This document shows positions 43,228 to 52,719 of a stretch of 64,000 nt of DNA, piece after piece. Positions within the stretch are counted from its first letter, which is position 1; each line of letters starts with the position of its first letter. The notes below the pieces were generated by a model, which did not search any database, was not told the DNA's origin, and saw only the letters and a list, made by a program, of their open reading frames with translations. Source of the DNA: Vreelandella zhaodongensis. GTDB lineage: Bacteria; Pseudomonadota; Gammaproteobacteria; Pseudomonadales; Halomonadaceae. The position numbers and the translations under genes were made by a program. The stretch spans positions 1 through 64,000 of the forward strand of contig NZ_JACCDD010000008.1 of assembly GCF_013415115.1 (NCBI RefSeq), in the 5' to 3' direction.

Positions 43228-46035
43228 TTAAGGCTGGGGAACGCGCGCTAGGCGACTCATTAAGTTGTCAAACTCCTGTGCTTCTTTTTGCCACATTGCG
43301 CTAGGTATAGGGCCTAAAGCCATCAGTGATGCCAATATATCGATGATCTCATCAGGGCGGCTACGCTCCTTGTGTATGCCTTCATTTAATCGCTCAACTT
43401 GAATCGCCAGTCTGAGTGGTTCATCGCGTTGATTGACACTCCCTAAGGCTAATAGCGACAGATGCACCCGCAGTCGAGACAGATTGTCTTCCAACTCGGA
43501 GAGCTGATCGTCTGAAAGTGGTACGGAAGTGGCTAACCGTGCCTGATTACGTAGTTGGTGAGCGTCTTTAAAAATGTCAGGAAGACGTTCGCCCAAGACC
43601 TCCTTGGGATCGATAGCGAACGGTTGTTCACCAGCTAACGCTTGCTGATCCGCCTCGATATGTGCATTGACTAGTGGCAAAACGGCATGCCACAGCTGCA
43701 CAGTGTGAGCAACTTCTAGGCGGCTTAAACGATCACGCTTGGCGCGCACAATGCCGCTTAAACGTCGTTGCATGCCGTCGCTGCGTCGGTTCCGTGGCAA
43801 TGGCTCAAGCTGGCTAACGTGGCTGAGGTATGTCTCCAGCGTTGTTAATTCCTCGGCGTGGGTCGGTTGCCAGCTGTCCATCTCATCGATGATGGTCTGG
43901 AGTTTATCGAGTGTCTGCTGCTGGCGTGCCGCTTGCTCTTGTTTGTGTGCATCACGCTGGGCAAAAAGTTGGTCGCACGTATGGCGAAACGTTTTCCAAA
44001 GCGCCTGCTCTTCACCTTTTGGTGCGCGGCCAAGCGTGCGCCACGTTTGCTGAAGTTGTTTCGCGCGTGTTATGCGGGCTGCCAAGGGCTCTTCGGTCTC
44101 GTTTTGCAGTGCTTGAACGTGCTCAATGAGCGTACGCTTTTGAGTGGCAATCTGCTCTGCGCGTTGGTCAATTAAGGCTTGCAGACGGTGACGCACCGCG
44201 CCAAAACGACGGCCAATCGCTTCTGATTGCTCCCGAGGCACTGGGGAGTAGTGACGCCATTGATGGCGCGCCTTATCACGGATTTCGCGCAGTACATCAG
44301 GGTCGGCATCCTCTGCGGGCTGGTCAAGCAGCGTTTCAAGCTGTTCGCACAACGCTTCGCGGCCGCGAAGGTTGGCTTCGCGCTCTTGGTTGAGTTGCTC
44401 TCGCCAAGGTGTTAAACGCTCGTGAATACGGTCAGATGCTGCGCGAAAACGTGCCGACTGTTCGCGGTTCGCAGCGGCATCGCCAAGCGACTTCCACTCT
44501 TTGACCAATTGGCGATGATGGCGATCTACGGCGACCTCTGCCATGTGTTGATCGTCAGCCAGTGCTTCAATGCTGGCGCAAAGCTGTTCGCGTTTGGGGC
44601 CTGCAACAAATCCACGCCAGTCGCGTAGTTCCGCTAATCGAGCGCCTAACTGTTTCAATCGCGTTTTTAGTGGCTTGGAGGCGTCACCAGTGAGAGCGTC
44701 AATGGATGGCTTAAGACGCTGATATAAGCGGCTGGCACTTTTAAATGCGCCGCGTTCTAACAAATGCTCAAAATTGTCGAGTTCTGCGTTGAGTGCGTTA
44801 AGCGATGAGGTAGAGCTAGGTTTAACGGTGGCCTTGGCGGCTAACAGCGCCGTCGCTTGCTTGAGAGGCTCGGGTGGCGTTAGGTGTTTAGGCCAAGCGC
44901 ATTGCTTAATGTAGCCGGTAATCGCAGCGTGATCGTGGTTGGCTAAGGCGGTCTCTATATCGCTGCTGATTGTCTGCCAGCGCTGCCATGCGTCCATACA
45001 CTGCTCATAGCGCAACAGCGCTTGGCTGAAGCGTTGTTGCGCGGTGTCGCTGGGAGGGTGTTGATCTGAAAGTGATTGCCAGCGTTGGCCTAAAAGCTGT
45101 CGCTGTGCTCGCAAGCTGTCGATATCCTGAACCGTCAGCTCATTGGCATGTGCTAGACCCTCTAGCGTTTCTTCAAGGCCCTCGAGCAGCTGGTCGCGCG
45201 TACGTTCGGCTTCCGCGCGGCGAGTCAGGCTCTGCTGGCGCGCTTGCTCTTGTGTCTCATGATTGTGAAGCGTTTTCCGGCAGCTAAGCATTGCTTGGTG
45301 AAAGCGCTGCTCCTGCGACACGCTGGGAGGATGGCTAATACGTTCCCACTCGCGCTCTAAATGACGAAAGCGTCCACCATAAAGCGGCTCCCATGGCGCA
45401 TTGGCGTGTTGTTCAAGCTGCTTCAGTAGCTGCTCACGCTGTGCTTGTTGGTCAGCTAGCCACTCAGCGTCATTGCGTAACTGCGTTAACTTTTCTCGGG
45501 CTTGCCGTATCACTTGACGGTCGCGGCGCGCCTCCTTTAACAGCTTTTTAAGACTGTCTTCGCTTTCTATTCGCTTAGCAGCTTGGTGCCGAACCGCCGC
45601 TACACCGTTGTGACAGGCCTGGTGAATAAGGTCGGTGTCATCGGTAAGTTGCTCTAATGCGGAAAGACGAAGGTCGAGATTGTCCCCTTGAAGCGCAATG
45701 GCGTTGAGCAGCCTAGGCTCGGTCAGTTTGACCACTATGTTCTGTCGTTGCTGTAGGTCGGAGTGCCCCTCTTTGCCACATAGGCACTGACAAACAGCGT
45801 TAAACCATGCGTCGTCTTGGCGATGCTCTGGAAAAGTAGCGACAAGCCCAGGGAGGTCGTCGAGGGCGCGCAAGGCGGCAAGCTGAATAGCACTGTCGTT
45901 ATCCTGTGCTAATTGCTTGAGCGCTTGTTGCTGTTCTGGTTGTTGAGGGTCAAGCTGGTTGAGTGCCTTTAAGCGCACCTCGGGATCAGGGTGCTGCCAC
46001 CGAGGTGCGAACAGGCGTCTTAACAGTCCGTGCAT
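43228..46035 (-). CDS. Large DUF349 repeat protein
   Basis: 935 residues. An N-terminal HEAT-like segment (DPEVRLKALNQLDPQQPEQQQALKQLAQDNDSAIQLAALRAL) is followed by several helical DUF349 repeats marked by conserved Trp, for example RHLEREWERISHPP, QRWQSLSDQHPP, KEWKSLGDA, RHQWRHYSPVPREQ and QQTWRTLGRAPKGEEQALWKTF. The protein is Gln, Arg and Leu-rich and likely an elongated coiled-coil scaffold in the cytoplasm. Family members have no agreed function. Its start is 181 bases from minC, divergently oriented. Confidence 0.88.
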   Translation of the reverse strand: MHGLLRRLFAPRWQHPDPEVRLKALNQLDPQQPEQQQALKQLAQDNDSAIQLAALRALDDLPGLVATFPEHRQDDAWFNAVCQCLCGKEGHSDLQQRQNIVVKLTEPRLLNAIALQGDNLDLRLSALEQLTDDTDLIHQACHNGVAAVRHQAAKRIESEDSLKKLLKEARRDRQVIRQAREKLTQLRNDAEWLADQQAQREQLLKQLEQHANAPWEPLYGGRFRHLEREWERISHPPSVSQEQRFHQAMLSCRKTLHNHETQEQARQQSLTRRAEAERTRDQLLEGLEETLEGLAHANELTVQDIDSLRAQRQLLGQRWQSLSDQHPPSDTAQQRFSQALLRYEQCMDAWQRWQTISSDIETALANHDHAAITGYIKQCAWPKHLTPPEPLKQATALLAAKATVKPSSTSSLNALNAELDNFEHLLERGAFKSASRLYQRLKPSIDALTGDASKPLKTRLKQLGARLAELRDWRGFVAGPKREQLCASIEALADDQHMAEVAVDRHHRQLVKEWKSLGDAAANREQSARFRAASDRIHERLTPWREQLNQEREANLRGREALCEQLETLLDQPAEDADPDVLREIRDKARHQWRHYSPVPREQSEAIGRRFGAVRHRLQALIDQRAEQIATQKRTLIEHVQALQNETEEPLAARITRAKQLQQTWRTLGRAPKGEEQALWKTFRHTCDQLFAQRDAHKQEQAARQQQTLDKLQTIIDEMDSWQPTHAEELTTLETYLSHVSQLEPLPRNRRSDGMQRRLSGIVRAKRDRLSRLEVAHTVQLWHAVLPLVNAHIEADQQALAGEQPFAIDPKEVLGERLPDIFKDAHQLRNQARLATSVPLSDDQLSELEDNLSRLRVHLSLLALGSVNQRDEPLRLAIQVERLNEGIHKERSRPDEIIDILASLMALGPIPSAMWQKEAQEFDNLMSRLARVPQP

Positions 46036-46216
46036 GGATCATCCTGCAGAGAGGTGCGTAGCGTGAAAAAAATCAACTGCCGGTGTCTGATAGTTGCAGT
46101 TGCCGACGTTGTCGCTTAGCTTTGCCAATAGGCTGTGATGATTAATACTTCTTCACAACACTAGGCGCGAGATTGCGCTACCTTTATCTTACCTGAACAT
46201 GACATGGAGTTCGGCC

Positions 46217-46963
46217 ATGAGCCTCAACGCCAATAGTGCCGACATTGCCTTCACCTTTAAGGGTGGCATGCTGCCAATGACCGTCATGGAATTGAGCAGC
46301 GCTGACCCAGAGCATATAAGGTGTCAGCTGTCTGGCAAGTTGTCGCAATCCCCCGCGTTCTTTCAGCATACACCGGTTGTGCTGAGCGTGGAAAAACTCG
46401 ATGAACCTCATTTGGCACTTGAGCGTATTTGCGCGGTGTGTCGTGACCATAAATTGTTGCCAGTAGCCGTGCGGGGTGGTGCTGAGCCTGTGCGTCAGTC
46501 GGCGTGGGCATTAGGATTGGGGTGGTTCGCGCCAGTGGAAGAAGGTCGCTCTAAAATATTAGAGAGCGTTAATTCTTCGACAGCCACTGATGCCGCTAAT
46601 GAAGAGCCAGAACCGGTAGAGCAAGTTGGTACGGCTGCAACGCGCCTTTTCCGAGGGACGGTGCGCTCAGGCCAGCAGGTGAGTGCCGCTGAGGGTGATC
46701 TCATTGTCATTGGTGCGGTGAATGCTGGTGCCGAGGTGCTCGCAGCAGGCAGTATCCACATTTACGGCGCATTACGTGGCCGAGCGTTAGCAGGTATCCA
46801 TGGCAATACGCAGTCAGGTATTTACTGTCGGGAGTTAGAAGCAGAGCTCCTCTCTGTGGCAGGTAATTACAAGCGCTTGGAAGATATCGATTCTCAGTTG
46901 CTTGGTCGCGCCGCAGAGGTGCATTTTGCTCAAGAGCAGCTAGAAATTAAGCCGCTGGTATAA
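46217..46963 (+). CDS. minC: Septum-site determining protein MinC
   Basis: 248 residues. An N-terminal FtsZ-binding domain (IAFTFKGGMLPMTVMEL) and a C-terminal beta-helix domain (LFRGTVRSGQQVSAAEGDLIVIGAVNAGAEVLAAGSIHIYGALRGRALAGIHG). It inhibits FtsZ polymerisation away from midcell with MinD. ATG 46217 has GGAG seven bases upstream; an earlier ATG at 46199 does not. minD follows after 157 bases, with no terminator seen. Confidence 0.95.
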   Translation: MSLNANSADIAFTFKGGMLPMTVMELSSADPEHIRCQLSGKLSQSPAFFQHTPVVLSVEKLDEPHLALERICAVCRDHKLLPVAVRGGAEPVRQSAWALGLGWFAPVEEGRSKILESVNSSTATDAANEEPEPVEQVGTAATRLFRGTVRSGQQVSAAEGDLIVIGAVNAGAEVLAAGSIHIYGALRGRALAGIHGNTQSGIYCRELEAELLSVAGNYKRLEDIDSQLLGRAAEVHFAQEQLEIKPLV

Positions 46964-47120
46964 TTCAAAGGCATGAGCGTGTGTTGGTGCTTAATGCCTA
47001 GCGACGTCGCAAGCGCTATACGTTACAGTGTGTCATGTTGTTGACATTGATGTTCCCGTTATGCGCGGAGCGACACATGAAACGCGCTCGCGATGAACGA
47101 CTTCAAGAAGGAAGTAACTC

Positions 47121-47939
47121 TTGGCCAAAATTATTGTAGTGACCTCCGGTAAAGGGGGGGTTGGTAAAACCACTAGCGCTGCCGCTATTTCAACAGGTCT
47201 CGCCCTACGTGGTAAAAAAACGGTCGTCATTGATTTCGATGTCGGTCTACGAAATCTTGATCTGATCATGGGGTGTGAACGCCGCGTCGTTTACGACTTG
47301 GTGAACGTTATTCAGGGTGAGGCGGGCCTGAATCAGGCGCTCATTCGTGATAAACGTGTTGAAAATCTATTTATTCTTCCCGCTTCACAAACCCGCGACA
47401 AAGATGCGCTGACCCAAGAAGGTGTTGAGCGAATTCTGGAGCAGCTCAAACAAGATTTTGACTTTATCATGTGTGACTCTCCGGCAGGAATTGAGCGGGG
47501 TGCTCAGCTTGCTATGTATTTCGCCGATGAGGCGATTGTTGTTACGAATCCAGAAGTTTCCTCAGTGCGTGACTCTGACCGCATTTTGGGGCTGCTTGGT
47601 TCCAAGACACGGCGAGCCGAACAAAGCTTGGATCCTGTTAAAGAGCACCTGCTGATTACTCGCTATAACCCTTCACGCGTTACGTCTGGGGATATGCTGA
47701 CCCTTGATGATATCCGTGAAATTCTATCGATTGATTTGCTCGGTCTCATCCCTGAGTCTGAAGCGGTGTTGCGTGCTTCGAACCAAGGCGTTCCCGTTAC
47801 TCATGATGCAGCAAGCGATGCGGGACAGGCGTACACCGATACTGTATCTCGCCTGCTGGGCGAAGATATGCCGCTACGCTTTCATGAAGTACAGCGTAAG
47901 GGATTGTTGAACCGTATGTTTGGGGGTAGTCGGCGATGA
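47121..47939 (+). CDS. minD: Septum-site determining ATPase MinD
   Basis: 272 residues. Deviant Walker A motif [10 protein letters not shown] near residue 10, [14 protein letters not shown], and [15 protein letters not shown]. The C-terminal amphipathic membrane-targeting helix is [11 protein letters not shown]. The start is TTG at 47121 after AAGGAAG. It recruits MinC to the membrane and is released by MinE. Overlaps minE by four bases. Confidence 0.95.
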   Translation: MAKIIVVTSGKGGVGKTTSAAAISTGLALRGKKTVVIDFDVGLRNLDLIMGCERRVVYDLVNVIQGEAGLNQALIRDKRVENLFILPASQTRDKDALTQEGVERILEQLKQDFDFIMCDSPAGIERGAQLAMYFADEAIVVTNPEVSSVRDSDRILGLLGSKTRRAEQSLDPVKEHLLITRYNPSRVTSGDMLTLDDIREILSIDLLGLIPESEAVLRASNQGVPVTHDAASDAGQAYTDTVSRLLGEDMPLRFHEVQRKGLLNRMFGGSRR

Positions 47940-48187
47940 AATTGCTGGAGTTCTTGAAGCGTGAGCGCAAGAAATCCGCCTCGGTGGCTAAAGAGCGTTT
48001 GCAAATCATCGTGGCGCATCAGCGCGGTCAGCGCGGTCAGCCAGATTATATGCCGCTGCTTGAGCGTGAACTATTGGAAGTCATCCGTCGTTATGTACAG
48101 GTTGATGATGATGCTATTCAGATTTCATTGGATAGCGAGGATAACTGTTCGGTACTTGAGCTGAACGTTACGCTGCCGAAAAGCTGA
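47936..48187 (+). CDS. minE: Cell division topological specificity factor MinE
   Basis: 83 residues, typical length. [29 protein letters not shown] is the MinD-contact helix; the rest is the dimerising topological-specificity domain ([26 protein letters not shown]). Translationally coupled to minD by ATGA overlap. Confidence 0.96.
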   Translation: MKLLEFLKRERKKSASVAKERLQIIVAHQRGQRGQPDYMPLLERELLEVIRRYVQVDDDAIQISLDSEDNCSVLELNVTLPKS

Positions 48188-48346
48188 TTATCATCACAAA
48201 CGTTCATAACGGTAGAGTGTGGTCATTTGCTGAGGGGGCGGCGAGAGCGCCTTTGGGTGTGCTAGTCTTGGGCTTTTGCCCCGCTTGACGATCTGTTCAT
48301 TGAACAGTTCGCGGGTGGGAAGCTACGCTCTAGGGAGTACTCGTTC

Positions 48347-49840
48347 ATGGCGCCACCCAATGCCACCCCTGCCAGCTTTCTCTGGCATGATTATGAGACA
48401 TTTGGTGCCGATCCGCGTCGTGATCGGCCCGCGCAGTTTGCCGCAATACGCACGGATGCCGAGCTGAATGAAATCGGCGATCCTGTCGAACTTTATTGCA
48501 AACCCGCCGATGACTATCTGCCCCATCCTGCTGCTTGCCTAATTACTGGCATTACACCGCAGAAAGCTCAGCGTAAAGGGGTTCCTGAAGCTGAATTTGC
48601 CCGGCACGTGCAGGCCTATATGAGTGAGCCAGGCACCTGTGTTGTAGGCTACAACAGCTTGCGCTTTGATGATGAAGTCTCTCGCCATCTGTTTTACCGT
48701 AATCTGCTCGACCCTTATGCTCGTGAATGGCAAAACGGTAACTCCCGCTGGGATCTTATCGATGTGGTGCGCGCGTTTTATGCGCTGCGCCCCGAAGGCA
48801 TCGAGTGGCCGCAACGTGACGATGGGGCGCCTAGTTTCAAGCTTGAGCACTTAACTGCTGCCAATGGCATCGCTCATGAAGGTGCTCATGATGCAGTCGC
48901 CGACGTGCGTGCCACGATTGCGCTGGCACGCTTATTAAAAGCGCGTAATCAAAAGTTGTTTGATTATCTGCTGGGTCTGCGTGGCAAACGCGCCGTGGCC
49001 AAGCTGCTTGATCTGCCTAGCGCCAAGCCATTGCTACATATTTCACGTCGCTATCCTGCCAGCCGTGGCTGCAGCGCGTTGGTGATGCCGTTGGCTGAGC
49101 ATCCGACCAATCCAAATGGCGTTATTGTCTACGACCTCAGCGTGGATCCCAGTGACCTGCTGACCATGAGTGCTGAGCGAATCCGTGAGCGGGTATTTGT
49201 CAGTCAACAGGATCTGTCTGAGGGCGAGGTACGCATTCCGCTCAAAGTCATTCATATTAATCGCTGTCCGGTGATCTTTCCGGCGACGGCATTAAAAGAG
49301 GTGGATGGTCCGCGTAAGGGCGAGTACGGCGCGATTGTTGAGCGGCTAGGCATTGATATAAATGCTTGCCGCAGCCATTGGAAAACCCTGCGTGAGTCCA
49401 GTGGTGTGGCGCAAAAAGTGGCAGAGGTGTTTAACGCTGGCTACGAAGACGTGCCTCAGGATCCTGATCTCATGCTTTATTCAGGCGGCTTTTTCTCTGC
49501 CGCTGATCGCCAGCAAATGGAGCGGGCACTGGCGATGGATCCTTGGGATTTGGTGGGGCAACGTTTCGCGTTCCAAGACCCACGCTTGGAGGAGATGTTG
49601 TTTCGCTGCCGTGCTCGCAGTTATCCAGACACGCTGGAAGGCGAGGAGCGAGAGCAGTGGGAGGCGTATCGGTGGATGCGTATCAACGATCCAGCCTTGT
49701 CAGGCTTTACCCTTAAAGCGTTTGCGCGGGAAATTGAGCGCTATAATCAACAGACGCTTTCAGACCATGAGCGGCAGGTGCTTGAAGAGTTGGTAATGTA
49801 CGTTGAGGCGATGATGCCAGCTCAGGCATTTGATGCCTGA
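48347..49840 (+). CDS. sbcB: Exodeoxyribonuclease I
   Basis: 497 residues. DEDDh exonuclease motifs: DYETFGADPRRDRPAQFA (ExoI), VGYNSLRFDDE (ExoII), and HDAVADVRATIALA (ExoIII). The later SH3-like and C-terminal regions follow E. coli exonuclease I, which degrades single-stranded DNA 3' to 5' in recombination and mismatch repair. AGGGAG lies ten bases before the ATG. A 7-1-7 palindrome, CTGTTCATTGAACAG, is at 48293-48307. Confidence 0.95.
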   Translation: MAPPNATPASFLWHDYETFGADPRRDRPAQFAAIRTDAELNEIGDPVELYCKPADDYLPHPAACLITGITPQKAQRKGVPEAEFARHVQAYMSEPGTCVVGYNSLRFDDEVSRHLFYRNLLDPYAREWQNGNSRWDLIDVVRAFYALRPEGIEWPQRDDGAPSFKLEHLTAANGIAHEGAHDAVADVRATIALARLLKARNQKLFDYLLGLRGKRAVAKLLDLPSAKPLLHISRRYPASRGCSALVMPLAEHPTNPNGVIVYDLSVDPSDLLTMSAERIRERVFVSQQDLSEGEVRIPLKVIHINRCPVIFPATALKEVDGPRKGEYGAIVERLGIDINACRSHWKTLRESSGVAQKVAEVFNAGYEDVPQDPDLMLYSGGFFSAADRQQMERALAMDPWDLVGQRFAFQDPRLEEMLFRCRARSYPDTLEGEEREQWEAYRWMRINDPALSGFTLKAFAREIERYNQQTLSDHERQVLEELVMYVEAMMPAQAFDA

Positions 49841-49844
49841 GCTG
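49818..49844. terminator. Hairpin spanning the sbcB stop codon
   Basis: Perfect 11-base stem CAGCTCAGGCA (49818-49828) / TGCCTGAGCTG (49834-49844) with a TTTGA loop. The sbcB stop (49838-49840) lies in the 3' arm. It separates convergent sbcB and the M16 protease gene; no long T tract. Confidence 0.65.
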
Positions 49845-49866
49845 CTTCATACTGGGTGACTAGTGC

Positions 49867-52719
49867 TTAATGACTAGTGGATGTCGGTAAGAGCGAATGC
49901 GCATCACGATAAGGTGTAATATTGCTGGGTGCATCGCCTGGATCGTAGCGAATGTCCAGTTGGTGTGACTGCAGTGTAGGCCATAATGCCTGTAATGCTT
50001 CCACGTTAACGTCTAGCACCAGCGCTGCCAGCTGTTCGCGGCGATCAAATACCACCTCTTGTAGTGCAGTCGCCCGCCAATAGCGATTTGCCATGCCTTG
50101 CAGGCTGGTGTCGCGCTGACGAAGACGGTCATGTACTGCTTGTCGGTGGGCAGCTAATTCGTCATCGGTTAGCGCCGCAAGGCGTTCGCCTGCTGCCGCT
50201 TTAAAGGCGTCCATGCGCTTGGCAATCGTATCGCTTTTGACATCCGGCGACTGAACAACGAAGGCAATCCCAGGTGCTTCAAGTAGCGGAGAGTAACCCG
50301 CGTTGACGATATAACCCAACTGCTCTTCGGTTCGTAGCTGCTGATAAAAAGGCGTATCAAGCCACTGGGCCAACACGCTAATCAGAGCTTGCTCTTCGAC
50401 AGTTTGATTGCGCCCCTGAAGGTAGCGTAAGACCAACGACTCTTCACGGGTACTGTGTGGGTGAAGTATTTCGGAGTCGTCACCGACGGCGAGGGGGTGA
50501 AGGGTTGGAATATCCTCTCGGGTCAGCCTGGGTGTGAGGGCTCCTCGTATTAGACTGGCCTGCTCCTTGGCTAGGGTTGCATCAAGGTTGCCGACAGCCA
50601 TGGCATCGATATAAAGCGCATCTAAAAACCGTTTGCGGAAATTTTCTAAGTGCTGACGCTCCATGCGATGGCTGGCATCAAGCAGCTCTGTGGTAGACCA
50701 CTGGGGCGTCAGCAAGGCTTCGCCCAGGGCGCGGCTGGCCTGCCCATAAAGCGATGATTGTGGCGCGTTACGCCACTCTCGTTGCAGCTGATAGCGTACA
50801 CGCTCAAAGGCGCTTGGGGAGATGTCAGCGTGCTTCAGTTGCTCAATCGCCTGCTCAATCAGTGGCGTTTGACCGTCACGCCAGCCAGAGAACGATAGTG
50901 TTATGCCACGAGCGTGTGCATAAGCGCTGAACGATTGCCCAGCAAGCCAGGCAGGATAAAGCGACTCATTTAAGCTGTCATTTAACCAGCTTGCCAGCAG
51001 GCGTGTGAGCACGGCTTCTTCCGGCGAATAGCTAGCACTCGGGTGCTGCAGACTGACACGCCATTCAACGCTAGGAGTGTTAAAGCGGCTATCCAGCATA
51101 TGCCACGCAGTAAAGGTGGGGGCTTCGACCAAGGTGGTGGGGCGCTCATCCTGCCCTGAATGAAGCGTTAAATCGCTGGCGATAAAGGGGTTCGGTTCAG
51201 GTAGTGCTAAGCCACCTAATGCGAGACCAGCTTGCATTGGCAGCTGCTCTCTCCATTGGGTATTAAACCAAGGAGAAATCGTGTCGCTCTCAATGTCCGG
51301 TGCTGAGTAGAAGCGCAGCATATTATCCGGTGTCAGGGCGTCGAGATATACCTGCTGGCGTTCACTGTCCATGCCGTCCATGCGATAGGGGGCATACTGA
51401 ACATCTTCGACTGGGTAGCGAGAAAGGCTCATCGCCAAACGAGTTGCTTCTTGCTGAGGCGCGCCGTGTTGTTGAAAGCGAAACGCTTGTTCGCTCAGGT
51501 TTTTTTGCTCCTCATAACGCCATTCCGCTAACCCTTCTTCGCGAATCTGTTCAATCGCAGCAAACAGCGTGGCCTCAATATCATCCAGTCGTTCGGCCCC
51601 CCTGGGGGTCAAGCTGATGGATATCGTAAATAGTGCTTCGTTGCCATCACCGCGGCCGACACCCGCCGAAAGTGCATCGGCAAGGCCCGCTTCGCGCAGT
51701 ACTGCCAGCAGGCTACCGTCGCCCTCATCCCCTAGCAGGTGAGAGATCAGCTGGGTTGGCTTGGTACGGTATTCATCGATGGGGTCTGGAATTGGGAAGT
51801 AGAACCGCAGCTGGCGACGGTCTTGCAACGATTGGCGCTCGATGTAGCGGGGGAGTGTTTCTCTGTCCACTAAGGGAACATCAATGGTGGGGGCACTGAG
51901 GCCGTTATCAGGAATGTCGGCAAAGCGCTCAACCACCCATGTTTCCAGGGTGTCTAGTGACTGAGGGGCAACGATTGCCAAGTTCATGACGTTGGCATCG
52001 TAATAGCGGTGGTAAAAGTCGATGACGCGCTCTCTCAGCGTGGCTTCCCCCTCGGGCGGGTTGGCGAGCGTTTCACGGCTACCTACGGCAAAACCCGTTG
52101 TTGGGTTAGCTGGGTTTAAGAGCTGATTCAGAACGTCATTTTCACGTCGTGACTCGTCACGAATACGAGCCATGTACTCCGAATGAACAATATTGCGCTC
52201 GCTTTCTAACTGGTCGGCGTTGAACAGCGGTGACAGAAAGAATTCACTGAAGCGATCCAGGGCACCTGGCAGTGCGGATGGCTCGATGTCAAAAAAGTAG
52301 TTAGTGTCTTGCTGTGCGGTAAAGGCGTTATGCGAGCCAGCATTGTCGGAAATAAAGCCTTGATACGCGTCTGACTGGGGGTATGGCTCCGTTCCTAGGA
52401 ACAGCATGTGCTCTAAAAAGTGAGCCAAGCCCTGTAGGTCGTCAGGATCCTGGGCGCTACCGACACGTACATTCATTGAGGCCGCTGCTTTATCGGCTTC
52501 GGGGTCGCTCACTAGCAAGGCTTGGAGGCCGTTGTCCAGGGTTAATACGCGGTAGTCGCGGCTATCAAAGGGACTGATGGTGGGGGTGATAACGTCTGCT
52601 ACGGGGTTGTCGTGTGCAAAAGTACTGGATGCAACACACCAGCTCATGCTGATCGCTAGGCCAGTAATGGCCCGCCGCGTAGCGAGATGAGTAGACATAG
52701 GTTCTTTAGGTCGCAACAT
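49867..52719 (-). CDS. Pitrilysin-like M16 metalloprotease, periplasmic
   Basis: 950 residues from the ATG at 52719. A signal peptide follows (HLATRRAITGLAISMSWCVASSTFA). The inverted zinc motif HFLEH lies in GLAHFLEHMLFLG, characteristic of M16 enzymes; the downstream Glu and the second half of the clam-shell fold are present. Length and form match protease III (PtrA) and insulinase. It would degrade peptides in the periplasm. The start overlaps the stop of the SRAP gene as TAATG, with AGGAG five bases before the ATG, so translation is coupled to SRAP. Confidence 0.92.
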   Translation of the reverse strand: MLRPKEPMSTHLATRRAITGLAISMSWCVASSTFAHDNPVADVITPTISPFDSRDYRVLTLDNGLQALLVSDPEADKAAASMNVRVGSAQDPDDLQGLAHFLEHMLFLGTEPYPQSDAYQGFISDNAGSHNAFTAQQDTNYFFDIEPSALPGALDRFSEFFLSPLFNADQLESERNIVHSEYMARIRDESRRENDVLNQLLNPANPTTGFAVGSRETLANPPEGEATLRERVIDFYHRYYDANVMNLAIVAPQSLDTLETWVVERFADIPDNGLSAPTIDVPLVDRETLPRYIERQSLQDRRQLRFYFPIPDPIDEYRTKPTQLISHLLGDEGDGSLLAVLREAGLADALSAGVGRGDGNEALFTISISLTPRGAERLDDIEATLFAAIEQIREEGLAEWRYEEQKNLSEQAFRFQQHGAPQQEATRLAMSLSRYPVEDVQYAPYRMDGMDSERQQVYLDALTPDNMLRFYSAPDIESDTISPWFNTQWREQLPMQAGLALGGLALPEPNPFIASDLTLHSGQDERPTTLVEAPTFTAWHMLDSRFNTPSVEWRVSLQHPSASYSPEEAVLTRLLASWLNDSLNESLYPAWLAGQSFSAYAHARGITLSFSGWRDGQTPLIEQAIEQLKHADISPSAFERVRYQLQREWRNAPQSSLYGQASRALGEALLTPQWSTTELLDASHRMERQHLENFRKRFLDALYIDAMAVGNLDATLAKEQASLIRGALTPRLTREDIPTLHPLAVGDDSEILHPHSTREESLVLRYLQGRNQTVEEQALISVLAQWLDTPFYQQLRTEEQLGYIVNAGYSPLLEAPGIAFVVQSPDVKSDTIAKRMDAFKAAAGERLAALTDDELAAHRQAVHDRLRQRDTSLQGMANRYWRATALQEVVFDRREQLAALVLDVNVEALQALWPTLQSHQLDIRYDPGDAPSNITPYRDAHSLLPTSTSH

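Noticed and set aside
48293..48307. CTGTTCATTGAACAG as a LexA (SOS) box before sbcB
   Set aside because: The spacing between CTGT and ACAG is seven, whereas the gammaproteobacterial LexA box needs eight, and no promoter is evident beside it.
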